Assembly: GCF_000069185.1 (NCBI RefSeq)
Contig: NC_010397.1
Coordinates: 1,612,001-1,676,000, forward strand
DNA length: 64,000 nucleotides
Source of the DNA: Mycobacteroides abscessus ATCC 19977
Lineage (GTDB): Bacteria > Actinomycetota > Actinomycetes > Mycobacteriales > Mycobacteriaceae
Direction of reading: 5' to 3'
Made by a program: the position numbers and the translations under genes. The number at the start of each line of letters is the position of its first letter. The stretch's first letter is position 1. Of the stretch, positions 38,089 through 46,832 are shown piece by piece. The notes under the pieces are model-generated. The model was given only the letters and a program-made list of their open reading frames with translations, searched no databases and was not told the origin of the DNA.

Positions 38089-39510
38089 ATGCCTCCGCGT
38101 AAGCCTCCGAAGGCGGTGTTGCCCCTGGCACCGCACGGTCTGCCGGGTCATCTGGTCGGATTCGTGGAAGCGCTACGCGAACAAGGTATTTCGGTGGGGC
38201 CGTCGGAGACCGTGGATGCGGGCCGGGTGATGACGGTGCTGGGACTGCAGAGCCGCTCCGAACTGCGGGAGGGATTGGCCTGCGCGGTGTTACGGCGTGC
38301 CGATCATCGGCCCACCTTCGATGTGCTGTTCGATCTGTGGTTCCCGCCCGCGCTCGGTGCGCGCTTCGTCGAGGTGGGTGAAGAGGGCATCGATATCGAC
38401 GACATCGAGCAGGTGCGCGACGAGCTGGTGGACCTGCTGGCCTCCGATGCCGGAGACCTACCGCTGAATTCGTTGATCGCCCAGATCGTGGAGGCATATG
38501 GGAAGTACAACTCCACCCGCGGCACCTCGTATTCGGCCTACCAGGCCATGAAGTCGCTGTCCCTGGATCAGATCGAGGCCAAGCTGCTGACCGGTCTGCT
38601 CGGTGGTGGAGACGAGGACTCCCCGGTCTCGCCTACGGACCAGGCGGTTGCGAAAGCGATTGCCAAGGAGCGTATCTCGAAAGTTAGGCAGCTTGTCGAG
38701 GCGGAGACCAAACGCCGTACCGCCGAACAGCTGGGCCGTGAACGCGTGACCGCGTACGGCGTGCCACAACTGGCCGAAAACGTCGAGTTCCTGCGCGCCT
38801 CGGGGGAGCAGTTGCGCAACATGCGCCGAGTGGTGCATCCGCTGGCGCGGATGTTGGCCAGTCGGCTCGCTGCCCGGCGCCGGCGTGCGCACACCGGCCA
38901 GATCGATCTGCGTCGCACCCTGCGCAAGTCCATGTCCACCGGTGGTGTGCCGATCGACGTCGTGCAGAAAAAGCCCCGGCCCGCGCGCCCCGAGCTGGTG
39001 GTGCTTTGTGACGTGTCAGGTTCGGTGGCCGGTTTCTCGCATTTCACCCTGTTGTTGGTCAATGCGCTGCGTCAGCAGTTCTCGCGGGTGCGCGTCTTTG
39101 CGTTCATCGACACCACCGACGAGGTGACTCATCTCTTCACGCCAGATACCGACCTGGCTGAGGCCATTGTGCGGATCACCCGGGAAGCGCAGGTGTTCAC
39201 CGGCGACGGGCACAGCGACTACGGGCATGCGTTCAAGACGTTTGTCGAGAAGTTCCCCACGGTGCTGTCCCCGCGCAGCGCGCTGCTCATCCTGGGGGAT
39301 GGGCGCACCAACTATCGCAACCCCGCGGTTGAGGTGCTGTCGTCGATGGTGTCCTCCAGCCGTCATGCGCACTGGCTCAATCCCGAACCAAAGAACCACT
39401 GGGGAACGGGCGATTCGGCGGCCAAGCGGTACCAGGATGCCATCACCATGCACGAGTGCCGGTCTGCCAAGCAGCTGGCCGCGGTGATCGACAATCTGCT
39501 GCCGGTTTAG
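38089..39510 (+). CDS. VWA domain protein, CoxE-like
   Basis: A 473-residue protein. The N-terminal two thirds are helical with an ARRRRAHTGQIDLRRTLRKS stretch. The C-terminal von Willebrand A domain has a complete MIDAS (LCDVSGSVAG, DxSxS, about residue 305) with further metal ligands around GDGHSDYG. CoxE-like proteins of carbon monoxide dehydrogenase clusters work with a MoxR ATPase (CoxD) in metal-centre assembly; no CO dehydrogenase genes are in this window, so the target here is unknown. Confidence 0.9.
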   Translation: MPPRKPPKAVLPLAPHGLPGHLVGFVEALREQGISVGPSETVDAGRVMTVLGLQSRSELREGLACAVLRRADHRPTFDVLFDLWFPPALGARFVEVGEEGIDIDDIEQVRDELVDLLASDAGDLPLNSLIAQIVEAYGKYNSTRGTSYSAYQAMKSLSLDQIEAKLLTGLLGGGDEDSPVSPTDQAVAKAIAKERISKVRQLVEAETKRRTAEQLGRERVTAYGVPQLAENVEFLRASGEQLRNMRRVVHPLARMLASRLAARRRRAHTGQIDLRRTLRKSMSTGGVPIDVVQKKPRPARPELVVLCDVSGSVAGFSHFTLLLVNALRQQFSRVRVFAFIDTTDEVTHLFTPDTDLAEAIVRITREAQVFTGDGHSDYGHAFKTFVEKFPTVLSPRSALLILGDGRTNYRNPAVEVLSSMVSSSRHAHWLNPEPKNHWGTGDSAAKRYQDAITMHECRSAKQLAAVIDNLLPV

Positions 39511-39611
39511 CGCTCGCGGCGGGTCGGGGCTGAAACAGATGTCGTGCGTGCCCGGCTATGAGCGACAACCGTCGCGGCCTCACCCGGATCACTCCAGTAA
39601 GCTGGCAATTC

Positions 39612-40247
39612 GTGCAATCTGAGCGACGCAGACTTGGGGTGATGGGTGGAACCTTCGATCCCATCCACAACGGTCACTTGGTTGCCGCCAGCGAGGTCGC
39701 CGATCGGTTCGCACTCGACGAGGTCATCTTCGTGCCGACGGGGCAGCCGTGGCAGAAGCAGGGACGCAAGGTCAGCCCCGCCGAGCACCGCTATCTGATG
39801 ACCGTGATCGCCACCGCGTCGAATCCGCGATTCACCGTCAGCCGCGCCGATATAGATCGCGGCGGCGCGACCTATACCGTGGACACCCTCACCGATCTGC
39901 GGACCGCCCACCCGGATGCCGACCTGTACTTCATCACCGGGGCGGATGCACTGGCATCGATCTTGTCGTGGGAGAACTGGGAGCAGCTGTTCACGCTGGC
40001 CAAGTTCATCGGGGTCAGCCGACCCGGGTACGAACTGAGCTCCGATCACATCGCCCATGCCGAACTCCCGCCCGACGGGTTGTCACTTGTCGAGGTGCCC
40101 GCGCTCGCCATCTCGTCGACCGACTGCCGGATTCGGGCGGGCCAGGCACGGCCGATCTGGTACCTGGTGCCCGACGGTGTCGTGCAGTACGTCGCAAAAC
40201 ACCGCCTTTACAGCGGAAACAAAGGAAATCAAGGAGGCCTCGCATGA
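39612..40247 (+). CDS. nadD: nicotinate-nucleotide adenylyltransferase
   Basis: Makes deamido-NAD from nicotinate mononucleotide and ATP. The protein has the nucleotidyltransferase HxGH motif in [17 protein letters not shown] and the later [11 protein letters not shown] corresponding to the SSTxIR motif. The GTG at 39612 (then [14 protein letters not shown]) is chosen because it matches the usual length, about 211 residues; the ATG at 39642 and an upstream ATG at 39558 are alternatives. The stop overlaps the next ATG (ATGA). Confidence 0.95.
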   Translation: MQSERRRLGVMGGTFDPIHNGHLVAASEVADRFALDEVIFVPTGQPWQKQGRKVSPAEHRYLMTVIATASNPRFTVSRADIDRGGATYTVDTLTDLRTAHPDADLYFITGADALASILSWENWEQLFTLAKFIGVSRPGYELSSDHIAHAELPPDGLSLVEVPALAISSTDCRIRAGQARPIWYLVPDGVVQYVAKHRLYSGNKGNQGGLA

Positions 40248-40657
40248 CCGCCGTCGCAGAAGCCGTCGAGCTGGCCACACTGGCCGCCCAGGCCGCCGCA
40301 TCCAAGCTCGCCAGCGATGTCGTCGTCATCGATGTGTCCGAGCAGCTGGTCATCACCGACTGCTTCGTCATCGCGTCGGCGTCCAACGAGCGTCAGGTGA
40401 ACGCGATTGTCGACCAGGTCGAAGAGGTGTTGCGCCGGGCCGGGCACAAACCCGTGCGCCGCGAAGGCGGCCGAGAGGGACGCTGGACGCTGCTGGACTA
40501 CGTGGACGTCGTAGTGCACGTGCAGCATGAGGAAGAGCGTAATTACTATGCGCTGGAACGCCTTTGGCGTGACTGCCCGACCATTCCGGTCGACCTGGAC
40601 GCGCTGCCCGCCGAGTACTCCACCGACGCACCGGCCGACGCGGAGGAAGGCGCATGA
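40244..40657 (+). CDS. rsfS: ribosomal silencing factor RsfS
   Basis: Binds L14 on the 50S subunit and blocks subunit joining under poor nutrition. The 137-residue protein has [30 protein letters not shown] and the conserved [37 protein letters not shown] precedes the ATG, which overlaps the nadD stop. Its stop overlaps the gpgP ATG. The nadD-rsfS-gpgP order is conserved in mycobacteria. Confidence 0.96.
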   Translation: MTAVAEAVELATLAAQAAASKLASDVVVIDVSEQLVITDCFVIASASNERQVNAIVDQVEEVLRRAGHKPVRREGGREGRWTLLDYVDVVVHVQHEEERNYYALERLWRDCPTIPVDLDALPAEYSTDAPADAEEGA

Positions 40658-41319
40658 TCCGGCGGTTGGTGCTGCTGCGACACGGACAGACAACCTTCAA
40701 CGCCGACAGCCGCATGCAGGGACAACTCGACACGGGGCTGTCGGATCTGGGCCGGGCTCAGGCCGTGGCCGCCGCCGAGGTGCTGGCCAAGCGGTTGCCG
40801 TTGGCGATCGTTTCCTCGGATCTGCAACGTGCCTATGACACCGCGACGGCGCTGGCCGACCGCTGCCACGTCGGGGTTTCCGTCGACGAGCGCCTACGGG
40901 AAACACATTTGGGTGACTGGCAGGGATTGACACACCACGAGGTGGACGCCATCGCCCCCGGCGCCCGGGCCGCCTGGCGCGACGACGCGACGCTGGCGCC
41001 GCACGGGGGAGAGAGCCGGATCGACGTGGCCAATCGCAGCGTGCCGCTGGTGGCAGAACTCGTTGACTCGGTGACAGAGTGGGGAACCGATGAGCGCGAT
41101 CATCCGGTGGTGCTGGTTGCGCATGGCGGGCTGATCGCCGCACTCACCGCCGCGTTGCTGCGGCTGGACGTGAGCAATTGGCCAGTGCTCGGCGGGATGG
41201 GTAACGCGAGTTGGGTTCAGTTGGGCGGACATTCGGCCGACGGGGCGGGATTCGATGACATCCGGTGGCGCCTGGATGTGTGGAATGCCTCGGCACAGGT
41301 GACCAATGACGTCCTCTGA
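40654..41319 (+). CDS. gpgP: glucosyl-3-phosphoglycerate phosphatase (histidine phosphatase family)
   Basis: A 221-residue phosphatase of the phosphoglycerate-mutase fold. [10 protein letters not shown] contains the phospho-accepting His (about residue 10), followed by [30 protein letters not shown], the acid/base [12 protein letters not shown] and the second His in [11 protein letters not shown]. The sequence closely resembles Rv2419c (GpgP), which dephosphorylates glucosyl-3-phosphoglycerate to glucosylglycerate in methylglucose lipopolysaccharide synthesis. It overlaps octT by 14 bases. Confidence 0.93.
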   Translation: MIRRLVLLRHGQTTFNADSRMQGQLDTGLSDLGRAQAVAAAEVLAKRLPLAIVSSDLQRAYDTATALADRCHVGVSVDERLRETHLGDWQGLTHHEVDAIAPGARAAWRDDATLAPHGGESRIDVANRSVPLVAELVDSVTEWGTDERDHPVVLVAHGGLIAALTAALLRLDVSNWPVLGGMGNASWVQLGGHSADGAGFDDIRWRLDVWNASAQVTNDVL

Positions 41320-42049
41320 CGGTAGCGCCGAGCGCAAGACGCTGCTGGTCTTCGCGGACTCGCTGTCCTACTACGGACCCACCGGCGGACTGGCCGCCAG
41401 TGACCCCAGGATTTGGCCCAATATCGTTGCCAAGAAACTTGATTGGGATCTGGAGTTGATCGCGCGGATCGGCTGGACCTGTCGGGACGTGTGGTGGGCA
41501 GCAATACAGGACCCGCGCGCTTGGGCGGCGGTACCCACAGCGGGTGCGGTGATCTTCGCGACCGGAGGCATGGACTCGCTCCCGTCTCCGCTACCTACGG
41601 CGCTGCGCGAATCCATTCGGCTGATCCGGCCCGCCAAGCTGCGCAGCTGGGTCCGAGAGGGTTACGGCTGGTTGCAGCCCCGACTGTCGCCGATCGCGCG
41701 CGTTGCGCTGCCGCCCAAGCTCACCGTGGAATATCTCGAAAAGACACGTGGTGCACTCGATTTCAACCGCCCGGGGCTACCCATGGTCGCATCGCTGCCG
41801 TCGGTGCACATCGCCGAGTCCTATGGGCGCGTGCATTCCGGCCGGGAAGCGACCGCGTCGGCCATCGCGGCTTGGGCGTCCGAGCACAAGATTCCCGTGG
41901 TGGATCTGAAGCAGGGCGTCGGTGAGGAAGTGTTCTCGGGCCGGGCCAATCCGGACGGAATCCACTGGAACTTCGTGGCTCACGAGCGCGTTGCCGAATT
42001 GATGATTGACGCACTGCAGTCTGTGCTGCCTGAGCTCAAGGCCAGGTGA
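41306..42049 (+). CDS. octT: SGNH-fold octanoyltransferase of methylglucose lipopolysaccharide (OctT-like)
   Basis: A 247-residue SGNH-hydrolase-fold protein beginning with a hydrophilic tail and then [16 protein letters not shown], where FADSLS replaces GDS and holds the candidate nucleophile Ser. The GGMD segment gives block III, and the C-terminal [13 protein letters not shown] gives the DxxH block. It is the positional and sequence counterpart of Rv2418c, reported as the transferase that octanoylates early glucosylglycerate intermediates. The ATG lies inside the end of gpgP, so the two are coupled. Confidence 0.85.
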   Translation: MTSSDGSAERKTLLVFADSLSYYGPTGGLAASDPRIWPNIVAKKLDWDLELIARIGWTCRDVWWAAIQDPRAWAAVPTAGAVIFATGGMDSLPSPLPTALRESIRLIRPAKLRSWVREGYGWLQPRLSPIARVALPPKLTVEYLEKTRGALDFNRPGLPMVASLPSVHIAESYGRVHSGREATASAIAAWASEHKIPVVDLKQGVGEEVFSGRANPDGIHWNFVAHERVAELMIDALQSVLPELKAR

Positions 42050-42052
42050 ACC

Positions 42053-42889
42053 ATGCCGGTTGTCGTGGTGACGGATTCGGGAGCGCGACTGCAACCGCAA
42101 GACGCCGAGATGCTGGGCATCCGGTTGGTGCCCCTGCACGTACTGACCGGTGAGCAGGACCTGCGCGATGGAGTGGACCCCATCCCCGCCGCGGTGTACG
42201 AGAAGGGCCGTGCCACCACCGCGGGGGCCTCGCCGGCCGAGCTGACCGAGGTGTACCGGCAGGCGCTCATCGACAGCGGTGGCGACGGGGTGGTTGCGGT
42301 CCACCTGTCGGGCAGGTTGTCGAGCACGTTCGAGGCCGCCGAGCAGGCGGCGCGTGAGTGCGGCGAGCGGGTGCACGTTGTCGATTCGCAGTCTGCGGCC
42401 ATGGGAAGCGGCTTTGTCGCGCTGGCTGCCGCGCGGGCTGCTGCCGCCGGAGCAGACCTGAGTGCGGCGTATCAAGCCGCACGGGATGCGGTGGGGCGTA
42501 GTCGCTGCGTCATGGTGGTGCACAAGCTGGATCACCTGCGGCGCAGCGGACGCATCAGCGCCACTTCGTCCTGGCTCGGTACGGCGCTTGCTCTCAAGCC
42601 GGTGTTGCAGATCGACGAAGAAGGCAAGCTGGTTCTTGCCCAGCGCGTACGCACCGCGACCAAGGCGATCGGCGCGATGGTCGACAACATCGTCGAGTTT
42701 GTCGGTGAGCGCCGGGTCTCGGTGACGATCCATCACGTGGATAACACCGAGACCGCCGAGAAGGTGAATGAACTGGTGTGCTCGCGGCTCGTGACCGCAC
42801 ATGAGCCGGTGATCTCGGAGATGGGACCGGTGCTGGCGGTGCATGTGGGCCCCGGCGCCGTGGGAGTGTGCGCCGAACCGGTGGACTGA
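42053..42889 (+). CDS. DegV family fatty-acid-binding protein
   Basis: A 278-residue DegV-type protein: VVVTDSGARLQPQ at the start, HLSGRLSSTFEAAEQAA (the Ser/Thr loop binding the carboxylate), VDSQSAAMGSGFVALAAA, and KLDHLRRSGRISATSSWLGTALALKPVL. Relatives deliver fatty acids to a kinase partner (FakB in Firmicutes). Position next to the octanoyltransferase may hint at acyl handling, but that is inference. In M. tuberculosis eis follows; here it does not. Confidence 0.92.
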   Translation: MPVVVVTDSGARLQPQDAEMLGIRLVPLHVLTGEQDLRDGVDPIPAAVYEKGRATTAGASPAELTEVYRQALIDSGGDGVVAVHLSGRLSSTFEAAEQAARECGERVHVVDSQSAAMGSGFVALAAARAAAAGADLSAAYQAARDAVGRSRCVMVVHKLDHLRRSGRISATSSWLGTALALKPVLQIDEEGKLVLAQRVRTATKAIGAMVDNIVEFVGERRVSVTIHHVDNTETAEKVNELVCSRLVTAHEPVISEMGPVLAVHVGPGAVGVCAEPVD

Positions 42890-42973
42890 CCGGGTCTGTC
42901 CACAATCTCGTGTTGATCCACAATTGCCGATCTCACGCTGGTCCGGGGCGGTGCCGTTTTCTAGCGTCAAGAC

Positions 42974-43807
42974 ATGGAACCCGAGCTGTTACACCGGCGT
43001 CTGGCACCCGCCGGGCGCGAGTTCGACGACGATGACGACGACGACGACGATGACGAGGACGATGACGAGGACGAGGACCTCGCGAGGGCGGCCGCCGGGT
43101 CTGAGCCGGAGTCGGCTTTACGTTGGCTCCCCGACTCGCTGACTGCGGGCGGCACGCGGGGCTGGCTGGAGTCGGTCCGCACCGACCCGGGCCGTGCCGG
43201 TGTCGTCGCCTTGGGTGCGATTGGCGTGTTGGCGGTGCTGGTCACCGTCTTCACCGTGATGCGCCAGCCGCCCGCCCCCGTCAGCGCGAATCTTCCTCCG
43301 GTACAACCGGTATCATCCAGCTCGGTGTCGGCGCCGAGTTCCTTGGTCATCAGCGTGGTCGGCCTGGTCAAGCGTCCTGGCTTGGTCACGTTGGCCACCG
43401 GTGCACGAGTAGCCGACGCGGTCACGGCGGCAGGGGGAGCTGTCGACGGTGCCGACGTGATCACCCTGAACATGGCGAGGCCAGTCGCTGACGGTGATCA
43501 AATCGTGGTCGGCCTGGCTCCGGTGCCGGGGCAGCCCGTGGGGATGGCAAGTTCGATTGTCGCGGCCGGACAGACGCCGGCCGGGAGCACAGGCAGCAAG
43601 GGGCCGGGCGCGCCCGGCCGGGTAAATCTGAACACGGCAACAGAATCCGAGCTCGATGCGCTGCCGGGCGTAGGGCCGGTCATGGCGGCGTCGATCGTGC
43701 GGTGGCGATCCGAGCACGGGAAGTTCACCAGCATCGACCAGCTCGCGGAGGTGGACGGGATCGGTCCCTCGCGGCTGGACAAGTTGCGCGATTTCGTGGT
43801 GTTGTGA
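42974..43807 (+). CDS. comEA: ComEA-like DNA-binding protein
   Basis: A 277-residue membrane protein. Residues about 16-37 are almost only Asp and Glu (encoded by a GAC/GAT triplet run). One membrane helix lies at about 75-95 (VALGAIGVLAVLVTVFTVM), then an SLBB/Gly-rich beta-grasp part (about 120-180), a Pro/Gly linker, and the helix-hairpin-helix pair NLNTATESELDALPGVGPVMAASIV and EVDGIGPSRLDKLRDFV. In competent bacteria ComEA binds incoming DNA outside the membrane. The GTG of comEC overlaps its stop. Confidence 0.9.
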   Translation: MEPELLHRRLAPAGREFDDDDDDDDDDEDDDEDEDLARAAAGSEPESALRWLPDSLTAGGTRGWLESVRTDPGRAGVVALGAIGVLAVLVTVFTVMRQPPAPVSANLPPVQPVSSSSVSAPSSLVISVVGLVKRPGLVTLATGARVADAVTAAGGAVDGADVITLNMARPVADGDQIVVGLAPVPGQPVGMASSIVAAGQTPAGSTGSKGPGAPGRVNLNTATESELDALPGVGPVMAASIVRWRSEHGKFTSIDQLAEVDGIGPSRLDKLRDFVVL

Positions 43808-45321
43808 CGTCGGCGGGTGCTGATGAGCCAGTACTGGATCTCCGGTTGGTGCCGCCCGCGCTCGCCGCCTGGGCTGCAACTGCTACTGGAATTCTCTGGC
43901 CGACAGGCTATTTCACGGCAGCGGCGTTGGGCATAGGCGCGATCTGGGTGCGGCTGAGCCGGCGTCGATGGAACGGGGCGGTTGCCGCCGCGGTGGCGAG
44001 CATCCTCATCGCGGGGATGGGATTCTCGGTGGCTGCCGCGATACGGCACCATGGGGTGCAGAACCATCCCCTGCGATCCCGGGTGGGGCAGATCGTCACG
44101 GCGCAGCTGCGGGTGACCGACGATCCGAGGAGCGTCACGGGCGGTCGCGCGATGATGCGCGCCGACCTGGTCGGTTTGGGTGATCCGGTGCAGGGGATGA
44201 CAGGTGCGGTGCTGGTTTTCGGATCCTCCTCTCTGCTGGGCCGGGTCGCGGTCGGTGACACGGTGCGGGCGCGCGCGGCCGTTGCCCGCCCCGGTCGCCG
44301 TGACTTGACGGTGGCAACGCTCACTGTGGTGGCGGAGCCCTCGATCTTCGGGCATTCGCCGATTCATGGTGTGGCCAACGGTATTCGTGATCGTTTTGTC
44401 GACGTTTCTCGAAACGCGCTGCCGGCCGGCGAGGCCGCGCTACTACCGGGCCTGGTGCTGGGGGACACCAGCGCGCTCGACGCGCAGACGGTGGCGATGT
44501 TTCGTACGTCCGGGCTCACGCATCTGATGGCGGTCTCGGGGGCCAACGTATCCATCGTGTGCGGGGCGGTGCTGCTGCTGGGCCGGCTGATCGGCCTGCG
44601 GACCTCGGTGGTGTTGGCGGGGTTGGTGCTTGTGGGCTTCGTCATTCTGGTGCGGCCATCGCCGAGCGTACTGCGAGCCGCGGTGATGGGTGCGATCGGT
44701 CTGCTGGGCGTGCTGACGGCACGCCGCCGTCAAGCCATACCTGCCTTGGCCGCAACAATTTTGGTCCTCCTCGCGGTATCGCCGGGGCTGGCCGTCGACA
44801 TCGGCTTCGCGTTGTCGGTGGTGGCCACCGCGGCTCTGGTGGTGTTGGCGCCGCGCTGGTCGATGCGCCTGACGGCGCGGGGCTGGCCCAAGCCGCTGGC
44901 CGATGCGCTGTGCGTCGCGGTCGCCGCCCAGCTGGTGACCGCGCCTGTGATCGCGGCGATCTCGGGCAGCGTAAGCATGGCCTCGATAGCGGCCAATGTG
45001 CTCGCGGGGCTGGTGATCGTGCCCATTACCGTGCTCGGTACCGCGGCCGCGGCTCTCACGGTCGTCTCACCGCAGGTGGCCGGGCTGCTGGCGAGGTTTT
45101 GCGGGCCCGAATTGTGGTGGCTGCTGCGGGTCGCCGATTACGCGTCCGCAGGTGGTACAACAGCGATTCCGGTGCCCGCCGGCGTGCTCGGCTTCGCTGT
45201 TGTAGCTGTGCTGCTTGGTATTGCGGTGTGGTTGTGGCGCCGGCGGTGGTTCCGTGGGCTTGTCTGGACCGGGGTGCTGTGTGCGCTTGCGCTGATGATT
45301 TCGGCGAGAGTGGTGAGCTAG
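43804..45321 (+). CDS. comEC: ComEC/Rec2-like membrane protein
   Basis: A 505-residue multi-spanning protein. It has the N-terminal DUF4131-like region with a small outer beta domain, then the Competence domain: LLPGLVLGDTSALDAQTVAMFRTSGLTHLMAVSGANVSIV. About ten helices are visible. The C-terminal metallo-beta-lactamase domain of full ComEC is absent, as in M. tuberculosis Rv2414c. It would form the channel for single-stranded DNA. The start is the GTG at 43804, overlapping comEA by four bases. Confidence 0.9.
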   Translation: MTSAGADEPVLDLRLVPPALAAWAATATGILWPTGYFTAAALGIGAIWVRLSRRRWNGAVAAAVASILIAGMGFSVAAAIRHHGVQNHPLRSRVGQIVTAQLRVTDDPRSVTGGRAMMRADLVGLGDPVQGMTGAVLVFGSSSLLGRVAVGDTVRARAAVARPGRRDLTVATLTVVAEPSIFGHSPIHGVANGIRDRFVDVSRNALPAGEAALLPGLVLGDTSALDAQTVAMFRTSGLTHLMAVSGANVSIVCGAVLLLGRLIGLRTSVVLAGLVLVGFVILVRPSPSVLRAAVMGAIGLLGVLTARRRQAIPALAATILVLLAVSPGLAVDIGFALSVVATAALVVLAPRWSMRLTARGWPKPLADALCVAVAAQLVTAPVIAAISGSVSMASIAANVLAGLVIVPITVLGTAAAALTVVSPQVAGLLARFCGPELWWLLRVADYASAGGTTAIPVPAGVLGFAVVAVLLGIAVWLWRRRWFRGLVWTGVLCALALMISARVVS

Positions 45322-45326
45322 CCGGG

Positions 45327-46745
45327 CTACACCCCGGACAGGGTGAGTTGGCGCTGAGGCGCGGGCGCCGTGGAAGTTTCATGACGGCGCCAGCAGTGGC
45401 GAAGCACGCGCAGCACGAACGTGGGCCGCCTCATCGACCGCGGTGCGTCCTGCATGTTGTTGACCCGCAATATCGTTTCGGTGATGGCGATGTCGTTTCG
45501 CGCCGCCATCAGCATCTTCGCGGACCACCATGCCATCAGATTCCACTTGACTCGTTGTCCGAAGGTCGCGCTGTCGGGGGCCGAGCTGTGAAGTGGTGCC
45601 GTCATTCTGTTGTGTTCCCACGCCGTGCTGATGCGCTTGCCGACCGTTTGAAAATACCGGCGGGCGAGGTCCGCGTCACCCTCGAACAGGCAGTCTCGCA
45701 ATGCCGCCGCCTCGAGGAGCGCCATCGTCATACCCTGGCCCCTGATGGGGTCCAGGCTGCAGACGGCATCGCCGATGACCAGTAGTCCCTCCGGGAACCC
45801 GTCCATCTCGTCGTATCGCCGCCACACGGCATCGCGGTACCAGAAGTTGTGGACTGCGCCCACCGGTTCCGCCGACCGTAGCGTCTCCACGACCGCGTGG
45901 GGCACGAATTGCTCTGCGAGGGTTATCATTTCAGCGAACGTGGTGGGCGGCTCGTCCAGGTTGAACTGGCCCAGAGTCATCATGACCGTATCGTTCTCGC
46001 AGCGGGCGATAGCCCCGCCGAAGGGGCGACCGGGCGCGGCGTTGAGAAAGGTGAGCTTGTCCAGGTCGGTGTCCTCGGAAACGTGTAGCAACTGGCTCGC
46101 GTACGTCACCGGCGACGCCACGCGAGTCTCGGCTGGCCGGGCAAAACCGAGCCGGTCCAGGAATGTCTGCGTGCGTGGGGTGCGGCCGGTCGCATCCACC
46201 ACCAGATCGCAGATGAGTGTTGTCACCAGACCGGTGGAGCGCCGCGCCACCCGCACGCCGGTAATGCGGTGCTCGGCGGTCATGGGTTCGATGACATCGT
46301 GCCCATCCAGGAACTTGACATTTCCCAATCGCTGAACACGTTGTCGTACATGGAATTCCAGGAATGGGCGGGTGGTGAGATACAGCTTGAATGTTTCCGG
46401 ATCGCTGAACTTTTTCGTGCGATTGAACATCTCGTGAGTGCCGAGCAGCATCCTGATGCGCGACAGGTCGCCCTCATCGCAGACCGTGGCGCCATCCGTG
46501 CGGAGGTCGTCGAGGATTCCGGGGAACAACTGTTCCAGCCCCTGTGTCCCAGCGGCCATGAACATATGGATGTGGTGTCCCTGCGGTACCCCGCTACGCG
46601 CAGCGGCAACCTTGTGCAGTTCGTCACGCTCGACCACCGTGACCGATGCGTACGACTCGGATAGCACTCTGGCTGCCAGCAGCCCCGCCATCCCGGCGCC
46701 AAGGACTACCGCGTGATCTCTGTGGTCCCGAACGTGAGGTGTCAT
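45327..46745 (-). CDS. FAD-dependent oxidoreductase (halogenase/monooxygenase-like)
   Basis: A 472-residue flavoprotein. The N-terminal VVLGAGMAGLLAARVL binds ADP, followed by VVERDELHKVAAARSGVPQGHHIH, which is typical of a group of actinobacterial monooxygenases related to FAD halogenases and geranylgeranyl reductases. The second motif LVIGDAVCSLDPIRGQGM is at about residue 310. The substrate is unknown. It lies between comEC (convergent, five bases apart) and the four-gene membrane operon, in the block that interrupts the usual comEC-holA adjacency. Three TCTAAG repeats lie just upstream. Confidence 0.83.
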   Translation of the reverse strand: MTPHVRDHRDHAVVLGAGMAGLLAARVLSESYASVTVVERDELHKVAAARSGVPQGHHIHMFMAAGTQGLEQLFPGILDDLRTDGATVCDEGDLSRIRMLLGTHEMFNRTKKFSDPETFKLYLTTRPFLEFHVRQRVQRLGNVKFLDGHDVIEPMTAEHRITGVRVARRSTGLVTTLICDLVVDATGRTPRTQTFLDRLGFARPAETRVASPVTYASQLLHVSEDTDLDKLTFLNAAPGRPFGGAIARCENDTVMMTLGQFNLDEPPTTFAEMITLAEQFVPHAVVETLRSAEPVGAVHNFWYRDAVWRRYDEMDGFPEGLLVIGDAVCSLDPIRGQGMTMALLEAAALRDCLFEGDADLARRYFQTVGKRISTAWEHNRMTAPLHSSAPDSATFGQRVKWNLMAWWSAKMLMAARNDIAITETILRVNNMQDAPRSMRRPTFVLRVLRHCWRRHETSTAPAPQRQLTLSGV

Positions 46746-46775
46746 CGCTGATCCTTTCGTCCCGATGCACCCTAC

Positions 46776-46813
46776 CCTTAGATATCCCTTATTTTCTTAG
46801 AATTACCTTAGAT
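46776..46813 (-). promoter_or_regulatory. three CTTAGA/TCTAAG repeats in an AT-rich promoter region
   Basis: CCTTAGAT at 46776-46783, TCTTAGAA at 46795-46802 and CCTTAGAT at 46806-46813 form direct repeats 19 and 11 bp apart, 31-68 bp upstream of the flavoprotein ATG. The stretch is unusually rich in A/T. It is likely the promoter with operator copies. Confidence 0.45.
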
Positions 46814-46832
46814 TCGGATTACTTTTGAGTGG

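Noticed and set aside
42967-43473. Minus-strand frame with a poly-Ser run opposite comEA
   Set aside because: The Ser run is only the complement of the Asp codons; ComEA has recognisable domains.
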